NCBI GenBank assembly: GCA_963732765.1
Contig: CAVTAS010000008.1
Coordinates: 868,001-932,000, forward strand
Reading direction: 5' to 3'
DNA: 64,000 nucleotides
Origin: JANYHF01 sp963732765
Lineage (GTDB): Bacteria > Pseudomonadota > Alphaproteobacteria > Rhizobiales > Hyphomicrobiaceae
The notes under the pieces are model-generated. The model searched no databases. It was given only the letters and a program-made list of their open reading frames with translations, and had not been told where the DNA came from. Each line of letters starts with the position of its first letter. The stretch's first letter is position 1. Below are positions 35,229-44,096 of this stretch, piece after piece. A program made the translations under genes and the position numbers.

Positions 35229-35947
35229 ATCTCATCTTGCATAAAGGTAGTGTCCACGGCCGCTAAGAGTAGCCACAGCCAGCCTAACGGTGTGGCACAT
35301 GTTTCGCAACGCACTGGCACCTACAAGTAGTTTAGTCCCACTGTCCGCCGCGATCAAGGCGCGATCCCGAATCGTTGCGATTGGGTCTTGGAACCCAGAC
35401 CGATTGTTGTTTGCCTGAAGGATCGGGCCGCGACTGGTATTGGCCCTCCTCGACGATCAGAGCACCATAGCACTTCGTCCGGAGCTGAGGCTATCGCGTC
35501 AACGCTCCCTGAACGTCCTCGTCTCGGTCGCTATCGACGTCACTTCGGGGATGGCTGGCCGGCGCGCTGACCATCCTTCATGACCTTGGCTGCCATGCAC
35601 GGACCAGCCCACCGCCGTCAAGAACGGGGGCCAATCGGACGGGGTTCGGACCTCGTTCAAGTCGAATGTGAAGTAGCCCGAATGCTCAGTCTGCGGGATT
35701 TTCAGGGTCGTCTATCGACCCGAACAGGAGCAATCCAAGGCGATCGGCAGCGAGGCCGGGAGAGGTCGGGAGTTGTTGCCAGCATGGCAATGATCGGTAT
35801 CATCGGCGGCATACGCCGCACTGAGCTTGCTTTCGCGATCGGCCATCCGAGGATTGACGACGCATGCACGCACCAAGCATTTGGCTCTCCTCCGCCTACG
35901 CCCTGATGGCAATATAGAGCGCCCGATCGATGCCTCTTCCGGAGCCG
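35229..35947. other. 719-bp gap, no credible gene; possible transposase debris
   Basis: No frame has a start, ribosome site and coding character together. One plus-strand frame around 35440-35560 reads ALLDDQSTIALRPEL and VLVSVAIDVTSGMAGRR. The latter loosely recalls the integrase-core D-x-x-S region of Mu-like transposases, but stops and breaks interrupt it. I would treat it as decayed mobile DNA or chance. Another possibility is a lost regulator of the sugar genes. Confidence 0.35.
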
Positions 35948-37855
35948 CTATTGCTCCGGAATCCACACCATCATCGTGCTCTTGCCGCGATTGGCCCACA
36001 AGTAGTAGGGCAGGGCCGTCAGCGTCGTTGGGACCTCCCTCGGCGGCCGGGTGCGATAGAGGTCTTGCCAGTCCGTCTCGTCAATCGCGACAGCGTCGGC
36101 CTGCAGCATGACAGCGCCGGTAAACTGTCCGTCCCGCGATGAGGCCTTGAGTTCGGACGTGCGCGGTAACCTGATGCGCTGCGCGCGGCCGCCAGGATTG
36201 TCAGTGCTCTCAACGCAGTACACCAGCGGGCCGCGCCGGAGCGCCACCCGGGCCGCATCCATGGTCACGCCGGGATGGGCATAAAGCCGTTCGGCGGTCA
36301 TGGGCAGGGCGAGGGTGAGCTTGTCCCCCGTGGTCCAGGTGCGGTTGATGGTGTGATAGCCGTTCACGGCCTCTACGGGGATGGCCGCGCCGTTGACCGC
36401 CAGCTTGGCATCTCTGCACCAACCGGGAATGCGCAATTTGACATCGAACGCAGTTGGTTTGTCGGGATTGATCGAAATATTGATATCGCCCGACCACGGA
36501 TAGTTCGAGTCCTCCCGGAGCGAGACCTTGGTCCCGGCGATGTCGCGGGTTGCTGAGATACCGCCGTAGACGTTGAAGGCGACGCCGCTTGACGAAGTCG
36601 ACAGGAAGTACCCGCCAACCGAGGCCACCAGCCGGCTGACATTCATGGTGCAGCACGGGCAGGTATGCCAATCCCAGCGTTCGGCCGCGCCGTGGCTTTC
36701 CAGCGGATTGGCGTAGAAGTAGTGCGTTCCGTCGCAGCTGAGGCCCGACAGTGCTCCATTGAACAGCGCCAGCTCCAGCACATCGGCATATTTGCCGTCG
36801 AGATCGAGATGCAGCATGCGCTGCGCCCAGAAGATCAAGGCGACCGAGGCACAGGTCTCGGCGTAGGCCGTCAGGTTGGGCAAGTCGTAGTCGTAGGTGA
36901 AGCCTTCGTTGTGCGCCGACGGCCCGAGACCCGCCGTGACGTACATCTTGGTTTCCATGACGTCGTTCCAGAGCGTCTCGCAGGCCTTGCGGAGCCCATC
37001 GTCCTTCAGTTCGGCCGCAAGATCCGCCATCGCGGTGTAGAGATACATGGCGCGCACGGCGTGGCCGACCACTTTTGTCTGCTCACGCACCGGCTTGTGG
37101 GCCTGGCTGTATTCGTAGTCGGGGTAGGAGTAGCGTTGGACATCTATCCCGCGCCTCTCACGCTCGGCCTTTTCGACATCGTAGTAGTGAGGGTTCTGCC
37201 GGCCGCGCTCATTGACGAAATAGGCGGCCAGATCGAGATGCTTCTTGTCCTTGGTCAGGTGATAAAGCTTGATCAGGGCGAGTTCGATTTCAGGATGTCC
37301 GCAATAGCCGCGTTTCTGTCCCGGCCCCGTCCCGAAAGTTTGCCGGATATGCGCGATATAGCGCTCCATGATATCGAGCCAACGGCGGCGGCCAGTTGTC
37401 TCGAAATAGGCGATCGCGCCTTCCAACATATGGCCCGCGTTATAGAGCTCGTGATTGTCCCGCAGGTTGGACCAGCGGTTCTCCGGCTCGTGGCCCAAAT
37501 ACCAGCAGTTGAGATAGCCGTCGGGCAGCTGCGCCTTTTCGAAATCGTCGACGATGGCCTCGATCTTGGCCTCGATGGCGGCGTCGCGGCGGTGCGAGAG
37601 CGCGTAGCTGGCCGCCTCGATCCATTTGCCGACGTCGCTGTCCCAGAACACCTGCACAGTGAAACCGTTGGCGTGGCGCGGAAAGCGCAGCGGCGGCTGC
37701 GGTTTGGGCAGCTTGAGGGAGTTCAAGATACCGTATTCGCCCAGCTTCTCGTGCTGGCTGGGGATCGTGCTTTTGAGGACGGTGTCGAGCCGCTCGGTCC
37801 AGAACTTGCCTTCAAGTTTGACGTCGACAAAGCGGACGGGGTGGTACTGGGACAT
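35948..37855 (-). CDS. GH127 beta-L-arabinofuranosidase
   Basis: 635 residues from ATG 37855 (MSQYHPVRFVDVKLEGKFW). All residues of the GH127 active site (as in Bifidobacterium HypBA1) can be matched: acid/base E317 in HNEGF, zinc ligands E333 and C335 in YAETCASV, and C401-C402 in HTCPCCTMNVSR, one of which is the nucleophile. The (alpha/alpha)6 catalytic region fills residues ~30-420 and the C-terminal beta domains follow. It has no signal peptide, so it acts in the cytoplasm on imported L-arabinofuranosides. It is the last gene of an operon with two ABC permeases and a solute-binding protein, and a decayed GH51 arabinofuranosidase lies upstream. Confidence 0.93.
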   Translation of the reverse strand: MSQYHPVRFVDVKLEGKFWTERLDTVLKSTIPSQHEKLGEYGILNSLKLPKPQPPLRFPRHANGFTVQVFWDSDVGKWIEAASYALSHRRDAAIEAKIEAIVDDFEKAQLPDGYLNCWYLGHEPENRWSNLRDNHELYNAGHMLEGAIAYFETTGRRRWLDIMERYIAHIRQTFGTGPGQKRGYCGHPEIELALIKLYHLTKDKKHLDLAAYFVNERGRQNPHYYDVEKAERERRGIDVQRYSYPDYEYSQAHKPVREQTKVVGHAVRAMYLYTAMADLAAELKDDGLRKACETLWNDVMETKMYVTAGLGPSAHNEGFTYDYDLPNLTAYAETCASVALIFWAQRMLHLDLDGKYADVLELALFNGALSGLSCDGTHYFYANPLESHGAAERWDWHTCPCCTMNVSRLVASVGGYFLSTSSSGVAFNVYGGISATRDIAGTKVSLREDSNYPWSGDINISINPDKPTAFDVKLRIPGWCRDAKLAVNGAAIPVEAVNGYHTINRTWTTGDKLTLALPMTAERLYAHPGVTMDAARVALRRGPLVYCVESTDNPGGRAQRIRLPRTSELKASSRDGQFTGAVMLQADAVAIDETDWQDLYRTRPPREVPTTLTALPYYLWANRGKSTMMVWIPEQ

Positions 37856-37869
37856 GGGCCTTGGTCCTT

Positions 37870-38760
37870 CTACTTCACGGCGCCGTTGAGGAGGCCGGAG
37901 ACATAGTACTTCTGCAAAAGAACATAAATGGCGATGCAGGGAATCATCGAAACGATAACGCCGGCCTGGAGGGCGCCCCAGTCCACCGAGGACTGCTGTC
38001 CGGTGCGCACGCTGGTGACCATCACCGGGACGGTGAATGATGTCTCCTTGTTCATCATGATCAGCGCCGCGAGGAATTCGTTCCACGAGGTGATAAACGC
38101 GAACAGCGCGATGGTCACGATGGCGGGGATGACCAGCGGCAGCGCGATTCGCACGAACACCTGCAACGACGAGGCGCCGTCGATCACGGCGGCCTCTTCG
38201 AGTTCCTTGGGCAGGCCGTCGAAGGCGTTGCGCATGAGATAGACGCTGAACGGGATCTGCAGCATGGCATGCACGACGGCGAGCCCGACCGGATTGTTGG
38301 CGAGGCCGACTTTCGCGAACATGAGATACAAGGGTATCAGCAGCGCCTGATAGGGGATCATCAGGGGCAGCAACAGCAGGAGGAACAGGATCTCCTTGCC
38401 GGGAAATTCGAAGCGGGCGAGGCCGTAGCCGGCGGGCACTGTCAGCACAACGACGATCAGGATCGCCAGCGCCGCAACCGCAACGCTGTTGCCGACATAG
38501 GTCCACATGCCGGCCTGGTAGTGGTAGATCTTCTGATAATTCTCGATGCTGAGCGCTTGCGGCAGGTAGTTCGGCGGCACCGCAGTCGCGTCGGCGACGG
38601 TCTTGATTGAGGCCAGGAACGACGCCACCACTGGCGACAGCATCAGCGCCGCAACGAACACTGCTATTGCGGCAACGATATAGCGGGCTCCCGAAGGCGA
38701 GGCGGTCGTGCGGTGGCGTCTTGCAGCGGGCAGTGGCCTCGACAGTATCGCTTCGGTCAT
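37870..38760 (-). CDS. Sugar ABC transporter permease (MalG/UgpE-like)
   Basis: 296 residues from ATG 38760 (MTEAILSRPLPAARR). Six transmembrane spans. The conserved EAA loop is LPKELEEAAVIDGASSLQVF followed by VRIALPLVIPAIVTIALFAF. The substrate is a di- or oligosaccharide, presumably an arabinofuranoside, judging from the GH127 neighbour. It starts inside the stop of the second permease (4-nt ATGA overlap at 38757-38760) and is followed after 14 nt by GH127. No ATPase gene is in this operon, so it must borrow a shared MsmX-type ATPase encoded elsewhere. Confidence 0.93.
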   Translation of the reverse strand: MTEAILSRPLPAARRHRTTASPSGARYIVAAIAVFVAALMLSPVVASFLASIKTVADATAVPPNYLPQALSIENYQKIYHYQAGMWTYVGNSVAVAALAILIVVVLTVPAGYGLARFEFPGKEILFLLLLLPLMIPYQALLIPLYLMFAKVGLANNPVGLAVVHAMLQIPFSVYLMRNAFDGLPKELEEAAVIDGASSLQVFVRIALPLVIPAIVTIALFAFITSWNEFLAALIMMNKETSFTVPVMVTSVRTGQQSSVDWGALQAGVIVSMIPCIAIYVLLQKYYVSGLLNGAVK

Positions 38761-39683
38761 TGCCTGCTGCCTCGCGATGTCAGGTAGATCTGGAGCGCGG
38801 CCCCAACCATGATCATGGCCGTCAGGATGACCGAGAGCGCCGAGCCGTAGCCCAGCTGGAATTTCACGAACGCGCTTTGGTAGATGAGATAAACCGACGA
38901 GAAGGTCTGGCCGCGCGGGTTGCCGCTGGTCATGATGTAGAACTGCTCGAAGGCCAGCATCGAGCCGATGGCTGATATGAGGGTCACCAAGAGCACAGTA
39001 CGGAAGGTCAGCGGAAGGTAGATCAGCTGCACGCGTTTCCAGTACGATGCGCCGTCCATCTGCGAGGCCTCGATGACTTCGGAATTGATGGATTGGATGG
39101 CGGCCACGAACAGGATCATACCGAAGCCGACGACTTTCCAGGTGACCGAGATGATCACCGCCCACAGGCCCCAGTCGGCATTCGTGAACCACACGATCAT
39201 GCGGTCGGCAATGCGCAGGTCCACAAGCGCCTTGTCAAACAGCCCCACCTGCTGATTGAACAGCCACCACCACAAGAGGCTTGAGGAGCCGAGCCCGATA
39301 ACGACGGGCATGAAAATGATGCCGCGGGCAAACCGCTGCACACGGCCATTCTGCGCCGTCAGCAGCGCCAGGGCATACCCCAGACCGATCAAAATCGGTG
39401 TGATGATCGCGGTGTATCTGGCGGTGAACGACAAGGAGCGCCAGAACTGCGGATCGCCGGTGAAAATCTTGACGTAGTTGTCGAGGCCAACCCACTTGCC
39501 CCCGCCCAGCAACGATGTGTCGGTGAACGAGGTGTAGATGAGCTGACCGAAGGGATAGAGCACAAAGGCCGCCACGAACAACAGGGCCGGAGTCACGTAG
39601 AGCAGGCCCAAAAGGTTCCTTTTCCGGAGCACGCTATCAATCCTGTACGCCAAGTCACCGCAACCGTGGCCATCCGAAGACAT
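38757..39683 (-). CDS. Sugar ABC transporter permease (MalF/UgpA-like)
   Basis: 308 residues if the start is ATG 39683 (MSSDGHGCGDLAYRIDSVLR). A GTG at 39632 (VLRKRNLLGLLYVTPALLF) gives a shorter, more usual N terminus. Six spans with the EAA motif in INSEVIEASQMDGASYWKR. It pairs with the MalG-like permease, which overlaps by 4 nt. The upstream gap of about 175 nt to the solute-binding gene contains the 39696-39818 palindrome, which may separate mRNA levels of binding protein and permeases. Confidence 0.9.
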   Translation of the reverse strand: MSSDGHGCGDLAYRIDSVLRKRNLLGLLYVTPALLFVAAFVLYPFGQLIYTSFTDTSLLGGGKWVGLDNYVKIFTGDPQFWRSLSFTARYTAIITPILIGLGYALALLTAQNGRVQRFARGIIFMPVVIGLGSSSLLWWWLFNQQVGLFDKALVDLRIADRMIVWFTNADWGLWAVIISVTWKVVGFGMILFVAAIQSINSEVIEASQMDGASYWKRVQLIYLPLTFRTVLLVTLISAIGSMLAFEQFYIMTSGNPRGQTFSSVYLIYQSAFVKFQLGYGSALSVILTAMIMVGAALQIYLTSRGSRQ

Positions 39684-39695
39684 TCGCCTGATTCT

Positions 39696-39818
39696 CACCC
39701 CCACCCCTAGCCCCTCCCCGCAAAGGGGAGGGGATTCTTGGCTGTGCAGTTGGAAACAATAGGCGCCACCGGCAGGCTCGGACTCCCCTCCCCCTTGCGG
39801 GGGGCTGGGGTGGGGGGA
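39696..39818. repeat. CACCCCCACCCCTAGCCCC inverted repeat between SBP and permease
   Basis: The left block 39696-39733 (CACCCCCACCCCTAGCCCC then CTCCCCGCAAAGGGGAGGGG) and the right block 39784-39818 form an imperfect ~35-bp inverted repeat, with a short internal hairpin in the left block. It is related in composition to, but not identical with, the element inside the SbcC-like gene. Like the element at 32879 it lies just after a solute-binding protein gene in its operon. Confidence 0.85.
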
Positions 39819-39857
39819 AGAGCCAGTCGGACTGGCGCCAAGCTATGTCGGAGCGAG

Positions 39858-41105
39858 CTACTTCGCCGCGATGCCCTTCAGCGTCTCCTGAGCGGTCTTG
39901 ATCGCCCCATCGACGTCGCCGTCAAAGATCGCGGTTTGCAGCATGGTGAGCCAGGGGCTCTGGTCGGCGTTCACCATTTCGTTGAAATGCAAGGCATACG
40001 GCGTGAAGCCGACGCCGAGCGCCTTGGCGGTGGTGACCACGCGCGGCTCGTCCTTGAAGTACTTGTTGTCGGCCAGCGACGGGCGGGCCGGGATGATATT
40101 GTTCTTGGCGAGCGCCTCCAACTGCACCTCATCCGTCATCTCCCAGTGGATGAACTGCAGGGCGAGGTCAGGATTCTTGGACTTGGCCGGGATGGCGATG
40201 ACGTCGCCGCCCACGAACGATGAGACCTGCCCATCCTTCATGCCGGGGATGAAGCCAATGCCGAAGTTCATGTCCGGCTTGTCCTTCTTCAGCGCCGATA
40301 TGGCGAAGCCGCCCGTCCCCACGATGCCGATCTTGCCAGTCTCGAACACCGAAAGGAACCCCGCGCCATTGTCGGCCTGGGCGCTTTCTGGAATGAGTTT
40401 CTCATCCCACATCGCCTTCATTTCTGTGAGGACCTGCTTGACGCCGTCGCCGGTCATGGCGTCGTCGCCGGCCTTGGTCGGCAGCAGCTTGCTGCCCGCC
40501 GCCACCATCATCGGCGACGTGACGAAGATATTGCAGCCGCCGCAGGCGCCCGAAAAATAGTAGCCATAGGTATCGTTGCCGAGCGCCGTGATTTTCTTGG
40601 CGTACTCGTGGATCTGCGGCAGCGAGGTCGGCGCCTTGTCGGGATCAAGGCCGGCTGCCTTGAACAGATCCTTGTTCCACAGCAGCACCGACACATCCGG
40701 CGTCAGCGCCGTGCCATAGATCTTGCCCTCGTAGCTGGCGAGATCGCGATAGGCTGGCGCGACACCGGCGTAATTGGGATCCTTCTTCATCTCGTCAGTG
40801 ATGTCTTTGAAGAAGCCCGCCTTCATGAAATCGGGCATGAAGATGAGGTCGAACGAGACGAGATCGGGGACGTCGCCGGATTGGCTGGCGGTAGCCAGTT
40901 TCGTCACCACCTGGCTGTCGGGAATGACCGTCAGGGTGATCTTGTCGGCATGGCTGGCGTTCCACATGTCGACGATCGCCTGGTCCGCCTTGGCGCTGGC
41001 GGCGCGCGCCCACATCTGCAGTTCGGCAGCCTGAGCAAGGCTGAGAAGTGAGCTACTGGCAAGAAGTCCAACCGCGAGCAGGAATTTGGCCGATCGAATT
41101 CGCAT
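39858..41105 (-). CDS. Sugar ABC transporter solute-binding protein (family 1)
   Basis: 415 residues from ATG 41105 with a GGGAGGA ribosome site 6-12 nt upstream. The Sec-type signal peptide is MRIRSAKFLLAVGLLASSSL ... SLAQAAE. The mature part has the SBP_bac_1 features: LQMWARAASAKADQAIVDMW, SQSGDVPDLVSFDLIFMPDF and MFN-type loops such as LWNKDLFKAAGLDPDKAP. It binds a sugar in the periplasm for the two permeases downstream. It heads the GH127 operon. The 206-nt upstream region (41106-41311) should hold the operon promoter; I could not find confident boxes. Confidence 0.92.
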   Translation of the reverse strand: MRIRSAKFLLAVGLLASSSLLSLAQAAELQMWARAASAKADQAIVDMWNASHADKITLTVIPDSQVVTKLATASQSGDVPDLVSFDLIFMPDFMKAGFFKDITDEMKKDPNYAGVAPAYRDLASYEGKIYGTALTPDVSVLLWNKDLFKAAGLDPDKAPTSLPQIHEYAKKITALGNDTYGYYFSGACGGCNIFVTSPMMVAAGSKLLPTKAGDDAMTGDGVKQVLTEMKAMWDEKLIPESAQADNGAGFLSVFETGKIGIVGTGGFAISALKKDKPDMNFGIGFIPGMKDGQVSSFVGGDVIAIPAKSKNPDLALQFIHWEMTDEVQLEALAKNNIIPARPSLADNKYFKDEPRVVTTAKALGVGFTPYALHFNEMVNADQSPWLTMLQTAIFDGDVDGAIKTAQETLKGIAAK

Positions 41106-41311
41106 AGGGTCCTCCCGATTACTTTTTTTCACACCGCCGGCGCATTGGGAGCCGGCCTGGAAAAGCCTTTCAGTGACCCTGCCAGCGGAAGCACGCGAGT
41201 GACAGACTGCCGGATGACAGGAGACGGAACAGCTCCCTTTTTCCACGCTTGCACTAAATTGCAGAGGTTGCAAGATGCCGCGCACAGTCAGTGTTTATCC
41301 AGCGGCTCGCT

Positions 41312-41740
41312 CTACACGTTCACGCGCAGCATTCGGTAGGAATAGGGTGGTAGGCTGACCTTCAGCGTTGCCCCGTCCACGTTGGCGCCCTTGCCGTCCT
41401 TCGGTGCGACGTTGCCTTGATCGGCCAGTGTGTTGGCCGCGCCGAGCTGCTTGTGCGTCACGACCTTGTGCTCGATGAGCGAAGCCTTGTCGAACCCTTA
41501 AAGGTTGAATTCGGCGTCCAGGCTATCCCTGCCGTGCCAGTTCACGGCAAAGAACGTCAGCGTACCGGCGGCCTCGTCGTAGACGCCCGAAGTATCGATG
41601 TAAGGCACGTTATCGGCCACATCAGCGTCATACCCCGGGCACTTCACGGCGAGATTGAGCGCCGTTCCGCGGCCAAACACGGAGGCGAAATAGTAGGGAT
41701 AGAAGATGGTCTGCCGACCGACCTCAACGCCAAGGGTAAG
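41312..41740 (-). pseudogene. Remnant of a GH51 alpha-L-arabinofuranosidase (C terminus), with in-frame stop
   Basis: Read on the minus strand, about 140 codons match the C-terminal domain of GH51 arabinofuranosidases: GRQTIFYPYYFASVFGRGTA, then DNVPYIDTSGVYDEAAGTLT, FFAVNWHGRDSL, GFDKASLIEHKVVTHKQLGA and KVSLPPYSYRMLRVNV, ending in the native TAG at 41312. An in-frame TAA interrupts between EFNL and GFDKA at ~41499-41501. Upstream of ~41740 the similarity stops and unrelated RTX-like sequence begins. It lies upstream of the GH127 transporter operon and in the same direction, so the ancestral locus probably had both arabinofuranosidases. Confidence 0.8.
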
Positions 41741-41763
41741 CTGTGCAACTGGGCGCCATCCGT

Positions 41764-42255
41764 CTACAGAACGTCTTCGCCCATCCCGCGACCTGGGCGG
41801 ACAGCCACGCCTTTGCCATTCCTAACAACGTCGACAAGGCCATGACGCCCGAGAAGAAGAAGGCCGTGCTGGACGTCATCGCCTTGAAGATAGTCCGATC
41901 CCGCGCCGCCGATGAGTGTCGACATAAAGCCACCGGCTTTCAACTTGTCGACAGCGCTTCCACCGTAGATTCGATTCGTCCCTGTATTGGTGCCCACAAT
42001 GAGATTGTTGCCACCGCCACCCTCGATAAGAGCGTCTTGTCCATTGATCGCTGCGGTGCCCGCCTGTAGGGTCGCGGCATCGAAACGCTGCTTCACTTCG
42101 TTAGGCGTCACCGGTTGGTGGGATAGCTTAGGGCGGGTACAAAGCACCGAGCTAGCTTCGAAACTCGAAAGCTCACGCGCGGTTAGGCGAGTGTACGTGT
42201 TCGCGCCCAACGACACGGTTCCGAGTTTCTTCACTTCGCCCCAGCCCTTTGCCAC
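41764..42255 (-). pseudogene. RTX (Ca2+-binding nonapeptide) repeat remnant
   Basis: The open frame of 163 residues contains, at about residues 78-128, GGGGNNLIVGTNTG and IYGGSAVDKL, then FMSTLIGGAGSDYLQGDD. These are degenerate RTX-type G-G-x-G-x-D repeats of secreted proteins. The first ~75 residues and the last 35 resemble nothing I know, and there is no good ribosome site. It abuts the GH51 remnant, as if two broken genes were joined at ~41740. Low certainty that any product is made. Confidence 0.4.
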
Positions 42256-42384
42256 AAGGTGTCGATGAAGCCAGTCTATGTATTGGGCCGGAGGGCCATG
42301 TCTCTTAGTGGCCCATACCGGACTCGCTCAAGTAACCAACCTTCAGCTCCCCTAACCCCCCGCGCCTCGCCGGCCGTCAAAGCA

Positions 42385-42678
42385 TCAATTCAACCGCCCC
42401 CGTAGCACCTTGGGATCGCGGCTATGGTGCATCACGGCGTAAATCACGACATCTGCTCCTGACACGCGGTAATAGATCGTGTACGGAAATCTAGGCAGAA
42501 CGGCCCGGTGATAGGCGCCCTAGGCGAACGGGTGCCGCGTCGGCCCGGACTCGATGCGGCGGAACGCGGCCTTCACCGCAGTGTTGAATTCGCCGCCAAG
42601 CCCCGCAGATTGGTCCTCGTACCAGACGGCGGCGTCGGCGATATCCTTGGCCGCCCTGCGCAGGACTCGCAAGCTCAT
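42385..42678 (-). pseudogene. ParE/RelE-family toxin with an in-frame TAG
   Basis: From ATG 42678 (MSLRVLRRAAKDIADAAVWY) the frame reads a ParE/RelE toxin: EDQSAGLGGEFNTAVKAAFR, RIESGPTRHPFA, a TAG at codon 53 (42520-42522), then GAYHRAVLPRFPYTIYYRVS and GADVVIYAVMHHSRDPKVLR, ending TGA at 42385. Everything except the stop is in one frame, so a single base change inactivates it. The start overlaps the antitoxin stop by 4 nt (ATGA), the normal antitoxin-first order. Confidence 0.85.
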
Positions 42679-42905
42679 CGCTTGCGCAAGGCCTCGACAA
42701 CCAGGGCGTCAACCTCATCGAGACTTAGCGTTACGCCATCCCGCTCGAACGCCTCATGCCGCGCGTCGAGTTCCGCCTTATGCCAATCGGGGACCGGCAG
42801 TTGATCCTGCGACGCGTTCAGAGAGTCCGATAGTTCCTCGATCAGGCGCAGCTTCTCGGCGGACGAAAGGCTGGCAATGTTTGGCAAAGTGGTCGTGGTG
42901 CTCAT
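42675..42905 (-). CDS. Addiction-module antitoxin (TIGR02574-like)
   Basis: 76 residues, MSTTTTLPNIASLSSAEKLR then LIEELSDSLNASQDQL, PVPDWHKAELDARHEAFERD and a C-terminal DEVDALVVEALRKR. This is the short addiction-module component family that partners with ParE/RelE toxins. It overlaps the toxin reading frame by 4 nt. The antitoxin is intact while the toxin has a nonsense codon, the direction of decay that is expected to be tolerated. Confidence 0.87.
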   Translation of the reverse strand: MSTTTTLPNIASLSSAEKLRLIEELSDSLNASQDQLPVPDWHKAELDARHEAFERDGVTLSLDEVDALVVEALRKR

Positions 42906-43093
42906 GCCTCACATGTATCAAAGAGCGACGTGCTTGCCAATGAGGCGCTGTCCCTGCCGCACCGCGCCGACCCAGACGCTCGGCGAAGCCCTCAGCAGGC
43001 GCTTCGAAGCGACGGCATGTTCCCCAACCCGCCAGACGTGCTAGGCTGCCGCCGGTCTCCCAGACCCGGGAGCCGTTCACGGAGTGCCAAGCC

Positions 43094-43534
43094 ATGACAG
43101 CAAAATACTCCGGGGGATGCGCGCATGTGCACGTCACCTCCTCCGCCGAACCCATCGACAACCACGATTGCCACTGCAATGTCTGCAAGTCGGTGACCAA
43201 GCAGCAGACCACGCACGTGGCCTTCTTCAACTACGGCGACGTGAAGGTCGACCATCCCGAGAAGATCAAGCGCGTGCCGTTCAACGCCGCCAATCCAGGC
43301 GGTCCGCTGGAGATCTGTCTGTGCACCGATTGCGGCGCGGTGCTGATGCTGGACGACAAGCAGCATCGCATCCGCGTGGCCGTGCCAAACATCATGGGCT
43401 ACGACAACAGCACGTTCCCGAAGGCGACCTATCATGCCTTCTGGGACGAAACGAAGGGTTACGCCAAGCCCTCCGACGGGCGGCCGGTATATGCGGGGCT
43501 GCGGCCGGAATTCGTGTGGCCTGCTGGCGCCTAG
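43094..43534 (+). CDS. GFA-family (glutathione-dependent formaldehyde-activating-like) protein
   Basis: 146 residues. Zinc-binding cysteine motifs of the GFA/CENP-V fold: HDCHCNVCKSV (C-x-C-x-x-C) and LCTDCGAVLML, with a first site at GGCAHVHV. Most family members are uncharacterised; only some act on S-hydroxymethylglutathione. The gene is isolated, with the antitoxin gene divergent at 42905 and doxX following after 96 nt. A second, unrelated GFA member is at 53615-54133. Confidence 0.88.
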   Translation: MTAKYSGGCAHVHVTSSAEPIDNHDCHCNVCKSVTKQQTTHVAFFNYGDVKVDHPEKIKRVPFNAANPGGPLEICLCTDCGAVLMLDDKQHRIRVAVPNIMGYDNSTFPKATYHAFWDETKGYAKPSDGRPVYAGLRPEFVWPAGA

Positions 43535-43630
43535 GCCCCCTGCCAACCCGCCGCACCCCGCCCCCATGGCCATCACATGCGTTTGCATGTATTAGCGAGT
43601 CTCCACCAGCCTCACGGAGACTCGCACAAC

Positions 43631-44032
43631 ATGTTGAACGGCATCCTTCCCGCCTCTTGGTCTGGCCCGCTGCTGGCCGCCCTGCGCATCATGACCGGCC
43701 TGCTGTTTCTGCAGCACGGCACGGCCAAGCTGCTCAAGTTCCCACTCGTCGACATGTTCAAGGACGGAGTGCAGCTGTTCTCGCTGATGGGCCTGGCCGG
43801 CGTGCTGGAGCTGGTGGGCGGCATTCTCATCATCATCGGCTTCCAGACCCGCATCACGGCTTTTGTGCTGGCCGGCTTCATGGCCGTCGCCTACTTCATG
43901 GCGCACGCGCCGCAGAACTTCTTCCCGATCCTGAACTATGGCGAACTGGCGGTCATGTACTGCTTCGTGTTCCTGTATTTGGCCGCAGCCGGCGCTGGTC
44001 CCTATAGCGTCGACAGCACCGCCAAGGCCTGA
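43631..44032 (+). CDS. DoxX-family membrane protein
   Basis: 133 residues from ATG 43631 (MLNGILPASWSGPLLAALRI). Four hydrophobic spans, with the family motif LRIMTGLLFLQHGTAKLL near the N terminus and FLITG-like GGILIIIGFQTRITAFVLAG, then FFPILNYGELAVMYCFVFLY. DoxX proteins are integral membrane proteins of uncertain role, some linked to thiosulfate or quinone metabolism. A Rho-independent terminator follows 30 nt after the stop, so the gene is the last of its transcript. Confidence 0.92.
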   Translation: MLNGILPASWSGPLLAALRIMTGLLFLQHGTAKLLKFPLVDMFKDGVQLFSLMGLAGVLELVGGILIIIGFQTRITAFVLAGFMAVAYFMAHAPQNFFPILNYGELAVMYCFVFLYLAAAGAGPYSVDSTAKA

Positions 44033-44061
44033 CGCACCTCGCGGCGCAGGGCTCTCAAAAG

Positions 44062-44096
44062 AAGGCGGCCTCCCCGGGGGCCGCCTTTCGCTTTTT
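44062..44096 (+). terminator. Rho-independent terminator after doxX
   Basis: AAGGCGGCC (44062-44070) pairs with GGCCGCCTT across a C/G-rich loop, followed by TCGCTTTTT. It matches a plus-strand intrinsic terminator 30 nt after the doxX stop. Confidence 0.85.
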
